Below are positions 1-9,304 of a DNA stretch of 64,000 nucleotides, piece by piece; position 1 is the stretch's first letter; the number at the start of each line of letters is the position of its first letter. This DNA is from CAZUHB01 sp964620445. GTDB lineage: Bacteria; Planctomycetota; B15-G4; CAYZWU01. The position numbers and the translations under genes were made by a program. The DNA is taken from NCBI GenBank assembly GCA_964620445.1, contig CAZUHB010000016.1, positions 1 through 64,000 of the forward strand. Direction: 5' to 3'. Below the pieces are notes generated by a model. The model was not told the DNA's origin and did not search any database. It saw only the letters and a program-made list of their open reading frames with translations.

Positions 1-657
1 GCCGTCCGATGCGAGCAGCTTGGCTTCTTCCTGCCACCAGCCCGATACGCTGTCATAACCGAAGAGGTAGGCGGAGCCGGAAGAGTCGCCCAGGTCGCCG
101 TCACCGTCGGAGCCGACGAGCGCCGTCTCATCGGAGAGGGCGACGGAAAAACCGAATTCATCCATACTCGATCCGTCGGATGCGAGCAGCTTTGCTTCCT
201 CCTGCCACGTTCCCGACACGCTGTCATAGGCGAAGAGATAGGCGGAGCCGGACAACTGGCCGTTGTCCTCGTCTCTGAAGGCTCCGACGAGAGCTCTGTC
301 GCCGGAGAGGGCGACTGACACACCGAAATAGTCGTACGGGGCGCCGTCGGAAGCGAGCAGCTTGGCCTCTTCGTGCCATCGACCGGTCGGGCTGTCGTAG
401 CGGAAGAGATAGGCCGAGCCCGAACCGCCGCCATTGTCGTCGTCGAGGAGAGAGCCGATGAGTGCCCTCTCACCGGAGAGCGACACCGACGAGCCGAAGT
501 TGTCGAACGGATACCCGTCCGCCGGCAAGAGCTTGGCGGTCTCGAACTGCTGAGCCCGGGCGGGCGAATCGCCGACAGTGGTCAGCACGAATATGGAAGC
601 TGCCAGGAAGAGGAGATAGGCCGTTCGCGGGCGCTGTGAATATCGAAGCCGGTTCAT
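1..657 (-). CDS. FG-GAP repeat exported protein (C-terminus beyond window)
   Basis: The frame is open from an ATG at 657 to the window edge, so only the first 219 codons are visible. A strong AAGGAG ribosome site lies about 8 nt before the ATG. The N-terminus has a basic stretch, a hydrophobic core and an ARAQ-like cleavage site, so the product is probably exported. After it come at least three FG-GAP-type units of about 55 residues, each with a DxFG, SVALSG, ALVGS/A and SGSAYLF pattern and separated by an EEAKLLASDG linker. Such units fold as beta-propeller blades. The gene starts 65 bp downstream of a paralogue on the same strand, which suggests tandem duplication. Ligand and function are unknown. 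Confidence 0.8.
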   Translation of the reverse strand, partial: MNRLRYSQRPRTAYLLFLAASIFVLTTVGDSPARAQQFETAKLLPADGYPFDNFGSSVSLSGERALIGSLLDDDNGGGSGSAYLFRYDSPTGRWHEEAKLLASDGAPYDYFGVSVALSGDRALVGAFRDEDNGQLSGSAYLFAYDSVSGTWQEEAKLLASDGSSMDEFGFSVALSDETALVGSDGDGDLGDSSGSAYLFGYDSVSGWWQEEAKLLASDG

Positions 658-722
658 CGTCCATCTCCTTCTTCCTGGCGGAGCCATGCCCGGTTCGAGT
701 CCCGAGCGATCGAACTCACCCA

Positions 723-2393
723 TCATTGCACGGTGAAATCGACGACGTCGAAATACCAGATGGCGTGCAGATTGAGAATGCCGTTCGGAATGGCGTCCAC
801 GGCGAGGTAGACATAATATTTCCCCGGCGGAACAGGGTAGTCGTGGACAGTGGCGTACGAGTTGACGCCGAGCCCCGAGTAGTAGACCGTGTTCGCATTG
901 GGACGCCAGTAGGGGTTGTAAAAAGGCCCGTAGGACCACGTGGTCCAGGGAGCGAAGGGCGTGATCGCGATGACCCACAGGTCTCCCATGAAACCGGGAT
1001 GATAGCCGTTCTTGGTCTCGATCGTGACGGTGGCGTTCTGACCGATGTCGACGATCACGTCGCCGTCCTCGCCGTTGCACTTGACATCGATCGCCAGTGA
1101 GCTCGTGAAATCGACGAGGAGCGCGGCGCCGGAATTCGTGCCGTTGTCATCGTCCTTCGGCACGCCGATGAGAGCCACGTCGTCCGAAAGCGCCACATGG
1201 CTGCCGAATCCGTCGTGGTAGTCACCTTTTGACGCTGTGAGCTTGGCTTCCTCGTACCAGGTGCCTGACGGGGTATGGTAGCGGAACACGAAGGCCGAGC
1301 CCGATCCCGCGTAGGGCGCGGCATCGTTGGAGGCTCCAACGAGCGCCCTGTCGCTCATGATCGCGACCGAACCGCCGAAGTAGTCGCCGCCCGAGCCGTC
1401 CGATGCGAGCAGCTTGGCCTCTTCGTACCAGGTGCCCGAGACCGAGTCGCGGCGTAAAAGGTAGGCTGAGCCGGACCCGCTGCCATTGTCGTCGTCCTGT
1501 TCCGCGCCGACGAGAGCGATCTCTCCGGAAAGGGCGACGGAGATGCCGAAATAGTCGTAACTCGCACCGTCGGCCGCGGTGAGCTTTGCCTCTTCCTGCC
1601 AGGTGCCCGACACGCTGTCGTAGGCGAAGATATATGCCGCACCGGAATTGAACCCGCTGTCGTCGTCCCGGTGCGCGCTGACCAGGGCGCGGTCGCCCGA
1701 AAGCGCTGCCGAGAAGCCGAACCAGTCGTCTGCCGCGCCGTCGGAGGCGACGAGCTTCGCTTCTTCCTGCCAGGTGCCTGACACGCTGTCGTAATTGAAC
1801 AGATAAGCCGCGCCTGAATCGGCGCCGTTATCGTCGTCGAAGTAGGCGCCCACCAGGGCCCTGTCGCCGTCGAGGGCGACCGAAATTCCGAAGAAGTCGT
1901 AGGCCATGCTGTCAGAGGAGACGAGCTTGGCTTCCTCTTGCCACGTTCCCGTGACGCTGTCGTAGCCGAATACATAGGCTGAGCCCGAATCGGCTCCATT
2001 GTCGTCGTCGAGGTACGCGCCGACGAGCGCCCTGTCGCCGTCGAGGGCGACCGAGAAACCGAATTTGTCGACCGCGGCTCCGTCGGAGGCGAGCAATTTG
2101 GCCTCCTCCTGCCACATGTCGGAAGGAGCGTCCCGGCGGAAGACGTAGACCGCGCCGGAATCGTTACCATGGGTCTGGTCTCCATACGCGCCGACGAGCG
2201 CCGCATCTCCCGAAATGGCGACCGCGGCGCCGGCAAAGTCGCCGCTCTGTCCGCTCGCCGGTAGGAGCGTGCCCGTTTCGTACTGCTGGCCCCACGCGAC
2301 GGGCGCGACGAAAACCAGCAGAAGAAGACTCGCCGTGATCAAGGGGTTGGCAAGCAGACGACTTGCCGAACCGATGGGCTTGACGGTAACCAT
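723..2393 (-). CDS. Seven-blade FG-GAP repeat exported protein
   Basis: The start is ATG 2393, ten codons inside the longest frame, because a GGGAGGT ribosome site sits directly before it and the resulting N-terminus (MVTVKPIGS, hydrophobic run, AWGQQ) is a good signal peptide. Residues about 35-430 hold seven FG-GAP units (DFAG, DKFG, DFFG, DWFG, DYFG, DYFG, DGFG) joined by near-identical WQEEAKL linkers, consistent with one closed seven-bladed propeller. The last about 120 residues form a separate beta-rich domain with many Tyr, Trp and Pro and no family I recognise. It is a paralogue of the next gene downstream on the same strand. FG-GAP propellers bind proteins or glycans; no catalytic motif is visible. 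Confidence 0.85.
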   Translation of the reverse strand: MVTVKPIGSASRLLANPLITASLLLLVFVAPVAWGQQYETGTLLPASGQSGDFAGAAVAISGDAALVGAYGDQTHGNDSGAVYVFRRDAPSDMWQEEAKLLASDGAAVDKFGFSVALDGDRALVGAYLDDDNGADSGSAYVFGYDSVTGTWQEEAKLVSSDSMAYDFFGISVALDGDRALVGAYFDDDNGADSGAAYLFNYDSVSGTWQEEAKLVASDGAADDWFGFSAALSGDRALVSAHRDDDSGFNSGAAYIFAYDSVSGTWQEEAKLTAADGASYDYFGISVALSGEIALVGAEQDDDNGSGSGSAYLLRRDSVSGTWYEEAKLLASDGSGGDYFGGSVAIMSDRALVGASNDAAPYAGSGSAFVFRYHTPSGTWYEEAKLTASKGDYHDGFGSHVALSDDVALIGVPKDDDNGTNSGAALLVDFTSSLAIDVKCNGEDGDVIVDIGQNATVTIETKNGYHPGFMGDLWVIAITPFAPWTTWSYGPFYNPYWRPNANTVYYSGLGVNSYATVHDYPVPPGKYYVYLAVDAIPNGILNLHAIWYFDVVDFTVQ

Positions 2394-2765
2394 TCCTACC
2401 TCCCTCGTGATTATTGCATTCAAATATGTTCTGAATCGAAATCACTTGTAACTGTCAGATCCCGTGGCCGGCTCCCTGAGCCGGGTACAGTGAATTCAGG
2501 GGTATCCCAGGTCACTGCATCATCATAGAACGGATCCCACTCCCGGCTAATGCGGAAAATATTATAGGTGAACCAAAATAGATTCGCACCACCTCGAGGG
2601 ATGATTTATGTCTTTTTTTGAATGCGTTCACCGTTGCTCATCGTGTACAATCACCGATCGCCTGAATGGGATCTGACACAGGAAACAGCACGCCATGACG
2701 CCCTGTCGCGGGTCGGGTGAGATCCCCGTATCGGGTGAAGAGTCTGGACGGGAAGGAGTTTGGTC
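2394..2765. other. Intergenic region between divergent exported-protein genes
   Basis: The 372 bp carry no convincing gene. A perfect 7-bp hairpin (CCGGCTC, loop CCT, GAGCCGG) lies at 2468-2484 in the leader of the FG-GAP gene and has no T-run. The part from about 2555 to 2615 is clearly more AT-rich than its surroundings and is the likely promoter area, but I could not fix a convincing -35/-10 pair on either strand. The antisense frame entering here from the beta-helix gene is a shadow. Confidence 0.5.
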
Positions 2766-4916
2766 GTGAAAAAGAAACTGCTCGCAATCGGGATCTATTT
2801 CTTTGTTGCCATCAGCCTGGCGTTCGTTCCATGTCTTTCGGCCGCGAAGACCGACCGGCCGGCCGAGTTGAGAATTCCCGCTGACTGTCCGTCTCTCGAC
2901 GAAGCGCTCGCTGACGGATTCTGCGGGACGATCATCCTGGCCGAGGGAACTCCCGAATCGATCTACAACGCTGTCACGCGCAGCGGCCCCACGGGGGCCA
3001 CGATCGTGATCGAATCCGAGAACGGGACGGTCCGTTTCGACCGCCTGGGACGGATCGCCCGGATCACCTCGAAAAAGCCTTTCATCGGCGGCTCCAGGTC
3101 GGGCGCCGCGGCGAACAACTGGTTCAGCGACGATTTCGACGATGCCATCATCGATCCCTCGCTCTGGACAGTGAGCGGCGACGGTGTTACCGAGGCGGGC
3201 GGAGTCGTTGTCCTCTATCGCACCGATCAGACCGATTCGCTGGATACCTTGAGCGACTATGACGGCGGTTTCGAGGTGGAGGTCAGGTCGAAACCGATAC
3301 AGGTCGAATGGCAGGACATGTTCCACGGCCTCTCCGTCGAGGACAGCCAGAACCGGGGGATCTCCTTCGGGTACAGCGTTTACGGTTCTTTTTTCATGGC
3401 CCAGCACAGCCACTTCAGCACCGGGTTCTACTACTTCACCAACTGGAGTCTGAACAGGTGGTACCAGTGGCGGCTCGTGAAGAGAAGCGGAGCGGACATC
3501 GACGTCTACGTGGACGGCGTTCCGATGTGCAGCGGAAGCGTGGCCGAGGATCTGCGGGTCGCCTTTCCGGGATTCTATTCCGACGGCGGCGGCGGAACGG
3601 CATCGATCTCCAGGATCGATGACTTCAGCATTTCGTACATGAGTGATAACATCGACCTCTTCCGCGTTCCCCAGGATTTCGCCACCATTCAGAGCGCGCT
3701 CGACGAGGTCGGGGCCGGAGATACGGTTCTCGTCGCTCCCGGCACGTACTGGGAGAATCTCACCTGGCCCGACTGCTGGGAAGTGAAGCTCCTCGGCGAA
3801 AAGGGCGCCGCGGCCACCGTGATCGACGGAAACCAGACCGGACCGACCCTCACCGTGGACGACCAGCTCGAATACACCATGGGCGACTCCCGGGTGGAGG
3901 GTTTCACGCTGACCAATGGCAACGATGGCGGCATCTGGCCCTATGGCGGCGGTCTCTGCCTGAGCGGCGGCGGGGTGATCGTCGACGGCATGGTGATCAC
4001 GGGCAACGGCGCGACCGAGGGAGGCGGCGTCTATATCTCGTCGTGGAACTCTACCCTGACCGGTTGCGTCATCACCTCAAACAGCGCCACGAGCGGCGGC
4101 GGAGTCTATCAATACGGATCGCAAGGCACCATTGTCAACTGCGTGATCGCGGGCAACAGCGCCACCGACGGCGGCGGGATCTATTCTCCCGATTACGACG
4201 AGGGAGATTTCGTCAACTGCACCATCTGCGCCAACACGGCGACCGGCAATGGCGGAGGGCTCTATTCGGGCGCATGGGATTTTCGCACCGTCACCAATTC
4301 CATCTTCTGGGGCAACAGCGCCGCGGCCGGCGCTCAGATCTACATGGATCCGCTGAGTTACCTGAGTGTGACCTACTCCGACGTCGAGGGAGGCCAGTCC
4401 GGTCCGGGCAACATCGACGCCGATCCGCTCTTCGTGGATCTGCCGGGGGGAGACTATCACCTGACATGGAACTCTCCATGCAAGAACGTGGGCGACAACA
4501 ATGCGGCGGGACTGGCAGAGTACGATTTCGAGGGCGATCCGCGCACGGTGCTGGCCACGGTCGACATGGGCGCCGACGAGTATTACTACCACCTGTATCA
4601 CACGGGATCCGTTGTTCCCGGGGCGCCGATCGACATCAAGGTGATCGGCCTCGGATCCTTTTCCGTGACGCTCGCTCTCAGCGCGGGTTACCAGGATCCG
4701 CCGGTCCCGACCGCCTACGGCGACCTTTATCTCTACTGGCCGCCCGCATGGCATGGCGTGATCGGAACGTGCGGCGCCGATGGCGTGCTCCTCCTGCCCA
4801 CGACCGTTCCTCTGACCTGGTCGGAGGGCGACGAGAAACCGTTCCAGGCGCTGGTCGGCCCTTTCGGCGGACCCTACACGAGGCTCACAAATCTCATGGT
4901 GCTCCACGTTCGATAG
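2766..4916 (+). CDS. Exported right-handed beta-helix protein with LamG-like N-domain
   Basis: GTG 2766 is preferred over TTG 2760 because GGAAGGAG at 2751-2758 is 7 nt away. The product is about 716 residues. It has a signal peptide (about 1-30), a jelly-roll/LamG-like region (about 115-290), then a parallel beta-helix (about 300-560) with the PQDFATIQSALD entry motif seen in periplasmic copper-binding/pectin-lyase-like repeats and many GGGVY/GGGI turns. An MGADEYYYHLY motif leads into a C-terminal domain of about 130 residues. That domain recurs in the beta-helix protein at 42710-44290. Beta-helix proteins of this type bind or cleave polysaccharides; no lyase residues can be assigned by eye. 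The N-terminal domain probably aids carbohydrate binding. Confidence 0.85.
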   Translation: MKKKLLAIGIYFFVAISLAFVPCLSAAKTDRPAELRIPADCPSLDEALADGFCGTIILAEGTPESIYNAVTRSGPTGATIVIESENGTVRFDRLGRIARITSKKPFIGGSRSGAAANNWFSDDFDDAIIDPSLWTVSGDGVTEAGGVVVLYRTDQTDSLDTLSDYDGGFEVEVRSKPIQVEWQDMFHGLSVEDSQNRGISFGYSVYGSFFMAQHSHFSTGFYYFTNWSLNRWYQWRLVKRSGADIDVYVDGVPMCSGSVAEDLRVAFPGFYSDGGGGTASISRIDDFSISYMSDNIDLFRVPQDFATIQSALDEVGAGDTVLVAPGTYWENLTWPDCWEVKLLGEKGAAATVIDGNQTGPTLTVDDQLEYTMGDSRVEGFTLTNGNDGGIWPYGGGLCLSGGGVIVDGMVITGNGATEGGGVYISSWNSTLTGCVITSNSATSGGGVYQYGSQGTIVNCVIAGNSATDGGGIYSPDYDEGDFVNCTICANTATGNGGGLYSGAWDFRTVTNSIFWGNSAAAGAQIYMDPLSYLSVTYSDVEGGQSGPGNIDADPLFVDLPGGDYHLTWNSPCKNVGDNNAAGLAEYDFEGDPRTVLATVDMGADEYYYHLYHTGSVVPGAPIDIKVIGLGSFSVTLALSAGYQDPPVPTAYGDLYLYWPPAWHGVIGTCGADGVLLLPTTVPLTWSEGDEKPFQALVGPFGGPYTRLTNLMVLHVR

Positions 4917-4932
4917 GGACGGGCGGGCCTTG

Positions 4933-4959
4933 AAAAAAAACCGGCCTGGATTGCCGGCT
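4933..4959 (-). terminator. Orphan minus-strand intrinsic terminator
   Basis: Read on the minus strand, a GC stem (CCGGC, 7-nt loop, GCCGG, extended by a G-T and an A-T pair) is followed at once by eight T (4940-4933). This is a textbook intrinsic terminator shape. The genes on both sides are on the plus strand, so no annotated minus-strand transcript reaches it. Confidence 0.5.
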
Positions 4960-5088
4960 CCCATCCGGTGCGGCTCCACGGTCCCCTTCGAAGATCTCAT
5001 TGCATTTCGCAAGATGCCACTCTTGAACCGGCCCTTCCGTGGCGGATATGATCAAGAAGCCAAGAGCTGCCTCTTTGGGAGAAAACAG

Positions 5089-5877
5089 ATGAAGTCGCAA
5101 CAGATGGCCGGCGATGAACAGAGACAGTACCACATCGGACTGGCGCCCGGAGAGCTGGGCGACCATGTCCTGCTCTGCGGCGATCCGGCCCGCGCCCGGA
5201 GATTCAGCGAAAGGTTCCTGGAAAAGACGGAAGAGGAGATCAGCCACCGCGAGTACCTGACCTTCACCGGTCTGCTTGCGGGGGCCCGCGTTTCGGCGAT
5301 GGCCACCGGGATCGGCCCGGACAACGTGGAGATCGCCGTTGTCGAGAGCTGCAACATCGCCAAGGGGCTGACCTTCATCCGGATGGGGAGCTGCGGGGCG
5401 CTCCAGGGGGACATCGCGCCCGGAGATCTGGTCGTCTCGACCGGCGCGGTGCGCCTGGAGAACACGTCGTCCTTCTTCGTGCCTGACGGTTATCCGGCCG
5501 TGGCCGATCTGGAGGTCACCACGGCGCTGACGCGCGCCTGCCGGGCCAGGGGCTACACTCATCACGTGGGCATCACGGCCACGGCACCCGGCTTCTACGG
5601 GGCCCAGGGCCGCAACGTGGGAGTGTTCCGGCCGCGCAAGCCGGAACTGGTCGACGAACTGGCGCGCTGCGGGGTGCTCAACTTCGAGATGGAATCGTCG
5701 ACCCTGTTCACCCTCGCGGCGCTCGCCCGCCTGCGCGCCGGAACGGTGTGCGCCGTTTACGCGAACCGGGCGACCGACGAGGTGCTCGATCAGAGCGCGC
5801 GCCTCGAGGCCGAAGCGCGCTGTCTCGAGGTGGCGGCCGATGCGGTCCGGCTTCTGTGTGAAGGTCGGGCCGGATGA
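5089..5877 (+). CDS. udp: Uridine phosphorylase-like nucleoside phosphorylase
   Basis: ATG 5089 is chosen over the longer frame because it gives the usual family length (262 residues) and follows a GGGAG site. The protein belongs to the PNP/Udp phosphorylase superfamily. It has the N-terminal HIGL and CGDPARA motifs of the phosphate site, a SHRE segment, ATGIGPDN, and the NFEMES motif that contacts the ribose. The sequence resembles E. coli Udp along its length (for example VRLE, FPAVADLE-like and THVG segments). It should split uridine or a related nucleoside with phosphate into base and ribose-1-phosphate in the cytoplasm. The stop overlaps the deoB start, so the pair is translationally coupled. 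Base specificity (uridine, thymidine or purine) is not certain from sequence. Confidence 0.85.
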   Translation: MKSQQMAGDEQRQYHIGLAPGELGDHVLLCGDPARARRFSERFLEKTEEEISHREYLTFTGLLAGARVSAMATGIGPDNVEIAVVESCNIAKGLTFIRMGSCGALQGDIAPGDLVVSTGAVRLENTSSFFVPDGYPAVADLEVTTALTRACRARGYTHHVGITATAPGFYGAQGRNVGVFRPRKPELVDELARCGVLNFEMESSTLFTLAALARLRAGTVCAVYANRATDEVLDQSARLEAEARCLEVAADAVRLLCEGRAG

Positions 5878-7061
5878 AAAAGAAACAGGCCATTCTGCTC
5901 GTTCTCGACTCGGTCGGTATCGGCGCCGCGCCCGATGCATCGGCCTACGGAGATTCGGGAGCGAACACCCTCGTCCACTGCGCCGCCGCGGTGGGCGGCC
6001 TCGGTCTGCCCAATCTCGAGGGCCTCGGTCTCGGGTGTTGCGCGGCTGTTGTTCCGGGCGGTCCGGCGATCGCAGGCGTGCCGCCCGCGCCAGATCCCGC
6101 CGGCGACTACGGAGTCATGCAGGAGGTCTCCCAGGGAAAGGACACAACCGCCGGTCACTGGGAAATGGCCGGGCTCGAGGTCAAAGAGGGTTTCCGTCTC
6201 TTTCCGGCCGGCCCCCCCTCGTTCCCCGCGGATTTGCTGCGCGCCCTCGAGGAGCGCACCGGGCGCGCGGTGATCGGAAACAAGGCCGCCAGCGGGACGG
6301 AGATCATTCAAGAGCTCGGTGCGCGCCAGATGGAGCAGGGGTGCTGGATCGCGTACACGAGCGCCGACTCGGTCCTGCAGATCGCCGCGCACGAGGATGT
6401 GATCCCCCTCGACGAGCTCTACTCCGCCTGCACCGTCGCCAGGGAACTTTGCGATCCCCTGATGGTGGGCCGCGTGATCGCCCGGCCTTTCGTGGGCGAA
6501 CCGGGCGCGTTCCGGAGAACTCACAATCGGCGCGACTACTCGCTTCTCCCCGCGGAACCGACCGTCATGGACAGGCTCGTGGCGGACGGGATCCCCGTCG
6601 TCTACGTGGGCAAGGTGGACGACATCTTCGCGCACGGGGGGATGACGCGGTCGCTCCATTCGGAGAGCAACGCCGCGGTGCAAGACGATCTGCTACAGCT
6701 CGTCGGCGAAGGCCAGGAGGGGCTGATCTTCGCGAACCTGATCGACTTCGACATGCTCTACGGTCACCGCCGCGATCCGGAAGGCTACGCGCGGGCGCTC
6801 GAGGACGCAGACCGTTTCGTGGGCGAACTGATCGCCCGCCTCGGCAAGGAGAGCGTGCTCATCATCACGGCCGACCACGGCAACGATCCCACCTTCGGCG
6901 GCACCGATCACACGCGCGAGCTCGTGCCGCTTCTGGTCTACGGGCCCGGCCGCGCCGGGGGCGGGGATCTGGGAATCAGGAAGGGTTTCTATGACGTGGC
7001 GCAATCGCTGGCAGCGTACCTCGGGATCGCGCCGCTGGCGCGGGGTGTGAGTTTTCTCTAA
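5874..7061 (+). CDS. deoB: Phosphopentomutase DeoB
   Basis: The 395-residue length is typical for the family. DeoB moves the phosphate of ribose-1-phosphate or deoxyribose-1-phosphate to C5, using two Mn ions, and belongs to the alkaline phosphatase superfamily. Visible motifs are LVLDSVGIGA with the first metal Asp near residue 10, GKDTTAGHWE with the phospho-accepting Thr, and TADHGNDPTFGGTDHTRE near the C-terminus with the remaining metal ligands. The ATG overlaps the stop of the phosphorylase gene by 4 bp, which joins nucleoside cleavage to entry into pentose phosphate metabolism. Its TAA shares bases with the TAG of the convergent gene on the other strand, so there is no intergenic space. 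Confidence 0.97.
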   Translation: MKKKQAILLVLDSVGIGAAPDASAYGDSGANTLVHCAAAVGGLGLPNLEGLGLGCCAAVVPGGPAIAGVPPAPDPAGDYGVMQEVSQGKDTTAGHWEMAGLEVKEGFRLFPAGPPSFPADLLRALEERTGRAVIGNKAASGTEIIQELGARQMEQGCWIAYTSADSVLQIAAHEDVIPLDELYSACTVARELCDPLMVGRVIARPFVGEPGAFRRTHNRRDYSLLPAEPTVMDRLVADGIPVVYVGKVDDIFAHGGMTRSLHSESNAAVQDDLLQLVGEGQEGLIFANLIDFDMLYGHRRDPEGYARALEDADRFVGELIARLGKESVLIITADHGNDPTFGGTDHTRELVPLLVYGPGRAGGGDLGIRKGFYDVAQSLAAYLGIAPLARGVSFL

Positions 7062-9148
7062 CCGCCCTGCCCATTGTGCGTCGATTTGGACGTCTTGCGG
7101 TGACACGTGAAGTTGTCGAACCGGTTCATCTGCGAGTCGACATCGCCAAAGACCCCAAGATACCCTCCGGTGTGTGTCTCATCGAAGCAAGCGTCGACCC
7201 ACCGATCGTTGATGTAGAGATCGATACTTCCGCTTGTCATGATGACCTTCAGCGTATTCCAGACATGGCGTGGCGCGGTCGCAACGTTGATGTGGGGAGA
7301 GTTGTCTCGAATCAGAACGGTCTTTTCCGAATCGATCCACTTTGAGAGGCAATACCGATCCCGCTCGACGGTGAAGGTGTAGCAGTCGACGGCGCCCACG
7401 CATCGAGCACAGAATATCAATCCCTTGCCGCCCGCCGAGCCGGCATCGGAGGTCGCGTCTACAGAGCATGTGAAACCGGCGGAGGCGGTGTAGTGGTAGT
7501 CGAACACGGAGATCATCTTCTGTTGCCCGTGAGAGTCCTTGCCGACGTAGAAACGATTGGCGATTTGGGTGCCGGGCTCGACACTCTCCGCGATAGACCA
7601 ATTGAATGAATCGTCGACCAGCCAGCCGTTCGCGAGTGAGTCGGAGAAACTCTCGTACAGGCTTCCACGAAAACGGCCTTCAGGGGCGGCAATCGTTCCG
7701 CCGCACCAGGCATAACCGGTCGCGTCGATGTAGTCGTAAGTTTTCCATGGTTCGGGGGAGAGATAGTCGTGCTCCGATCCATACTGCAGACGAGACCGTC
7801 CGCTCGTCGACCACCGGAATTTCCCGTCCGGTTTGAGAGAGCCGAAATTGTCCCAACCCTTGTCGATCATGTACGAAATCGTCCAACCCGTGGAGATTCC
7901 GTCGTTGATATTGAAATACTCGAGAAACAGGCCACCGGCGCGTTCGCTGTAGAACTCACCGCTGTTGCCGATGGCGTTCGGCGGAGCCGTGCAACGGTTC
8001 AAGTCGGATCTTTGCGCCACGTAGTGCGATGGTCGGGTCGTGGCGTGCTCCTGCAGGGTGCCATCGGTGCGAGAGAGGTCTGACTTCTTTCCGGCGTGGC
8101 CCTTCAAATTCCTGTGACAGGCGATGTTGTCCCATTGGAAGGTTCCGCTGCTCGCGGGTGATCGGCCCGCGATGCCGACCATCCCGCTCGGAATGGCTTT
8201 CGAATCGGTGTACCTGTCGATCAGAATCCCGTTGGCGAAAAGCTTGATGTCGCGATTCAACATCTCGACCTTGAGAGAGTTCCATCCTCTCCGTTCCATT
8301 CGTGTTTCAGAGGAGAGGGGCGTTTCGAGCAGGACCGCGGTGGCGCCGTCAACGCATTTGTATAGTGAACAAGAGTCCGGTCCGATCATGAAAAGATAGC
8401 CGTTGTCCACACTGGTATTGTCGGCGCAGAAGGCGAGACCGATGGAGTCCTGTTCGCTGGCGAGGTTGCGGACGTCGGCGCGGAGAACGAAGCCGATCGA
8501 AGAGGACAGCGTGCAGCTGTAGAGGCTCACGGGATCTTTCCATCCTGTCGTCGCACCGGAGTCCTCCGATTTCGTGAAACTGTAAACGCGGTTTCGGACG
8601 TTGGCTCCGGGTTCGGATATTTTTTCGATCGACCAGGCCGAGGTCCTGTTCGTGATCCAGTTGTCGGCCCCGTTGTCGGAGAAGCTTTCGTAGAAACTGC
8701 CTCTGAAAGGACAGGATGGAAAGGAGAGGCTTCCCGTCCCCGATTCGCCAAACTGGTTCACGTGAGAATAGATCGTGTAGGGAGGGTCAGTCCAAAAATT
8801 GGAATCACATCCCGCGCCGATCCGCGCGGCACCCTGTTCCGACCAGCGAAAGCTCCAATCGGAATTCAACAGTCCGTACGTGTCCCACCCCCGGCCGGTG
8901 GCGTAGTCGATCGCCCAACCAGTGGCTTTTTGCGAATCGATACTGAAGTAATTGAGCACGGTTCCGCCAGCGGACTCCCTGTAGACTCGGCCGCTCTCGC
9001 AGAACTGTCCGGGCGAGAGGGCGACAGCGTCGACTGCCGCGCAAACGTCCCCGTCAACGGGGATGATTTCCCAGCTTTGCCCAAGACCGTGTGAAATTCC
9101 AGCTAACAGGAGTAACAGAAATCCCGTCTGGATCTTCACAAATCTCAT
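7058..9148 (-). CDS. Exported protein with two homologous LamG-like halves
   Basis: The start is ATG 9148 (696 residues), because GGGAGGAGA lies about 10 nt upstream and a clean signal peptide follows (MRFVKIQTG, hydrophobic run, GLGQ). The mature protein is an internal duplication. Residues about 40-345 and 385-690 share, in the same order, the landmarks TGW.I.Y...KGWD..G, .FRW, RFRGS.YESFSD and, later, WDNI/FDNF.CHR. Each half ends in a jelly-roll region (IKLFANGILIDRYTD, IDLYINDRWVD) typical of concanavalin/LamG or DUF1080-type carbohydrate-binding folds. The halves have diverged a good deal, so the duplication is not recent. Function is unknown; carbohydrate or surface binding is likely. 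Confidence 0.75.
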   Translation of the reverse strand: MRFVKIQTGFLLLLLAGISHGLGQSWEIIPVDGDVCAAVDAVALSPGQFCESGRVYRESAGGTVLNYFSIDSQKATGWAIDYATGRGWDTYGLLNSDWSFRWSEQGAARIGAGCDSNFWTDPPYTIYSHVNQFGESGTGSLSFPSCPFRGSFYESFSDNGADNWITNRTSAWSIEKISEPGANVRNRVYSFTKSEDSGATTGWKDPVSLYSCTLSSSIGFVLRADVRNLASEQDSIGLAFCADNTSVDNGYLFMIGPDSCSLYKCVDGATAVLLETPLSSETRMERRGWNSLKVEMLNRDIKLFANGILIDRYTDSKAIPSGMVGIAGRSPASSGTFQWDNIACHRNLKGHAGKKSDLSRTDGTLQEHATTRPSHYVAQRSDLNRCTAPPNAIGNSGEFYSERAGGLFLEYFNINDGISTGWTISYMIDKGWDNFGSLKPDGKFRWSTSGRSRLQYGSEHDYLSPEPWKTYDYIDATGYAWCGGTIAAPEGRFRGSLYESFSDSLANGWLVDDSFNWSIAESVEPGTQIANRFYVGKDSHGQQKMISVFDYHYTASAGFTCSVDATSDAGSAGGKGLIFCARCVGAVDCYTFTVERDRYCLSKWIDSEKTVLIRDNSPHINVATAPRHVWNTLKVIMTSGSIDLYINDRWVDACFDETHTGGYLGVFGDVDSQMNRFDNFTCHRKTSKSTHNGQGG

Positions 9149-9304
9149 CGAACGGTCTCCTCCCAATCGAGACCTGGTCTGCCTGTTGCGCTGGTCGCTA
9201 CATGTATGCCATGCGGGAAGGCTGGAATAATGTATCAAAAAATGTCGAAAGGCGCCATTAAAAAGATGTGAGGTGAGACCTCGGCCGGTGCGGGTCGGGC
9301 TTGA

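Noticed and set aside
1100..2260. CRISPR or satellite repeat
   Set aside because: The DNA periodicity of about 165 bp is the coding sequence of propeller blades in one open frame.
2628..3413. A 261-codon minus-strand gene
   Set aside because: Antisense to the start of the beta-helix gene, which has signal peptide and ribosome site; no domain in the antisense frame.
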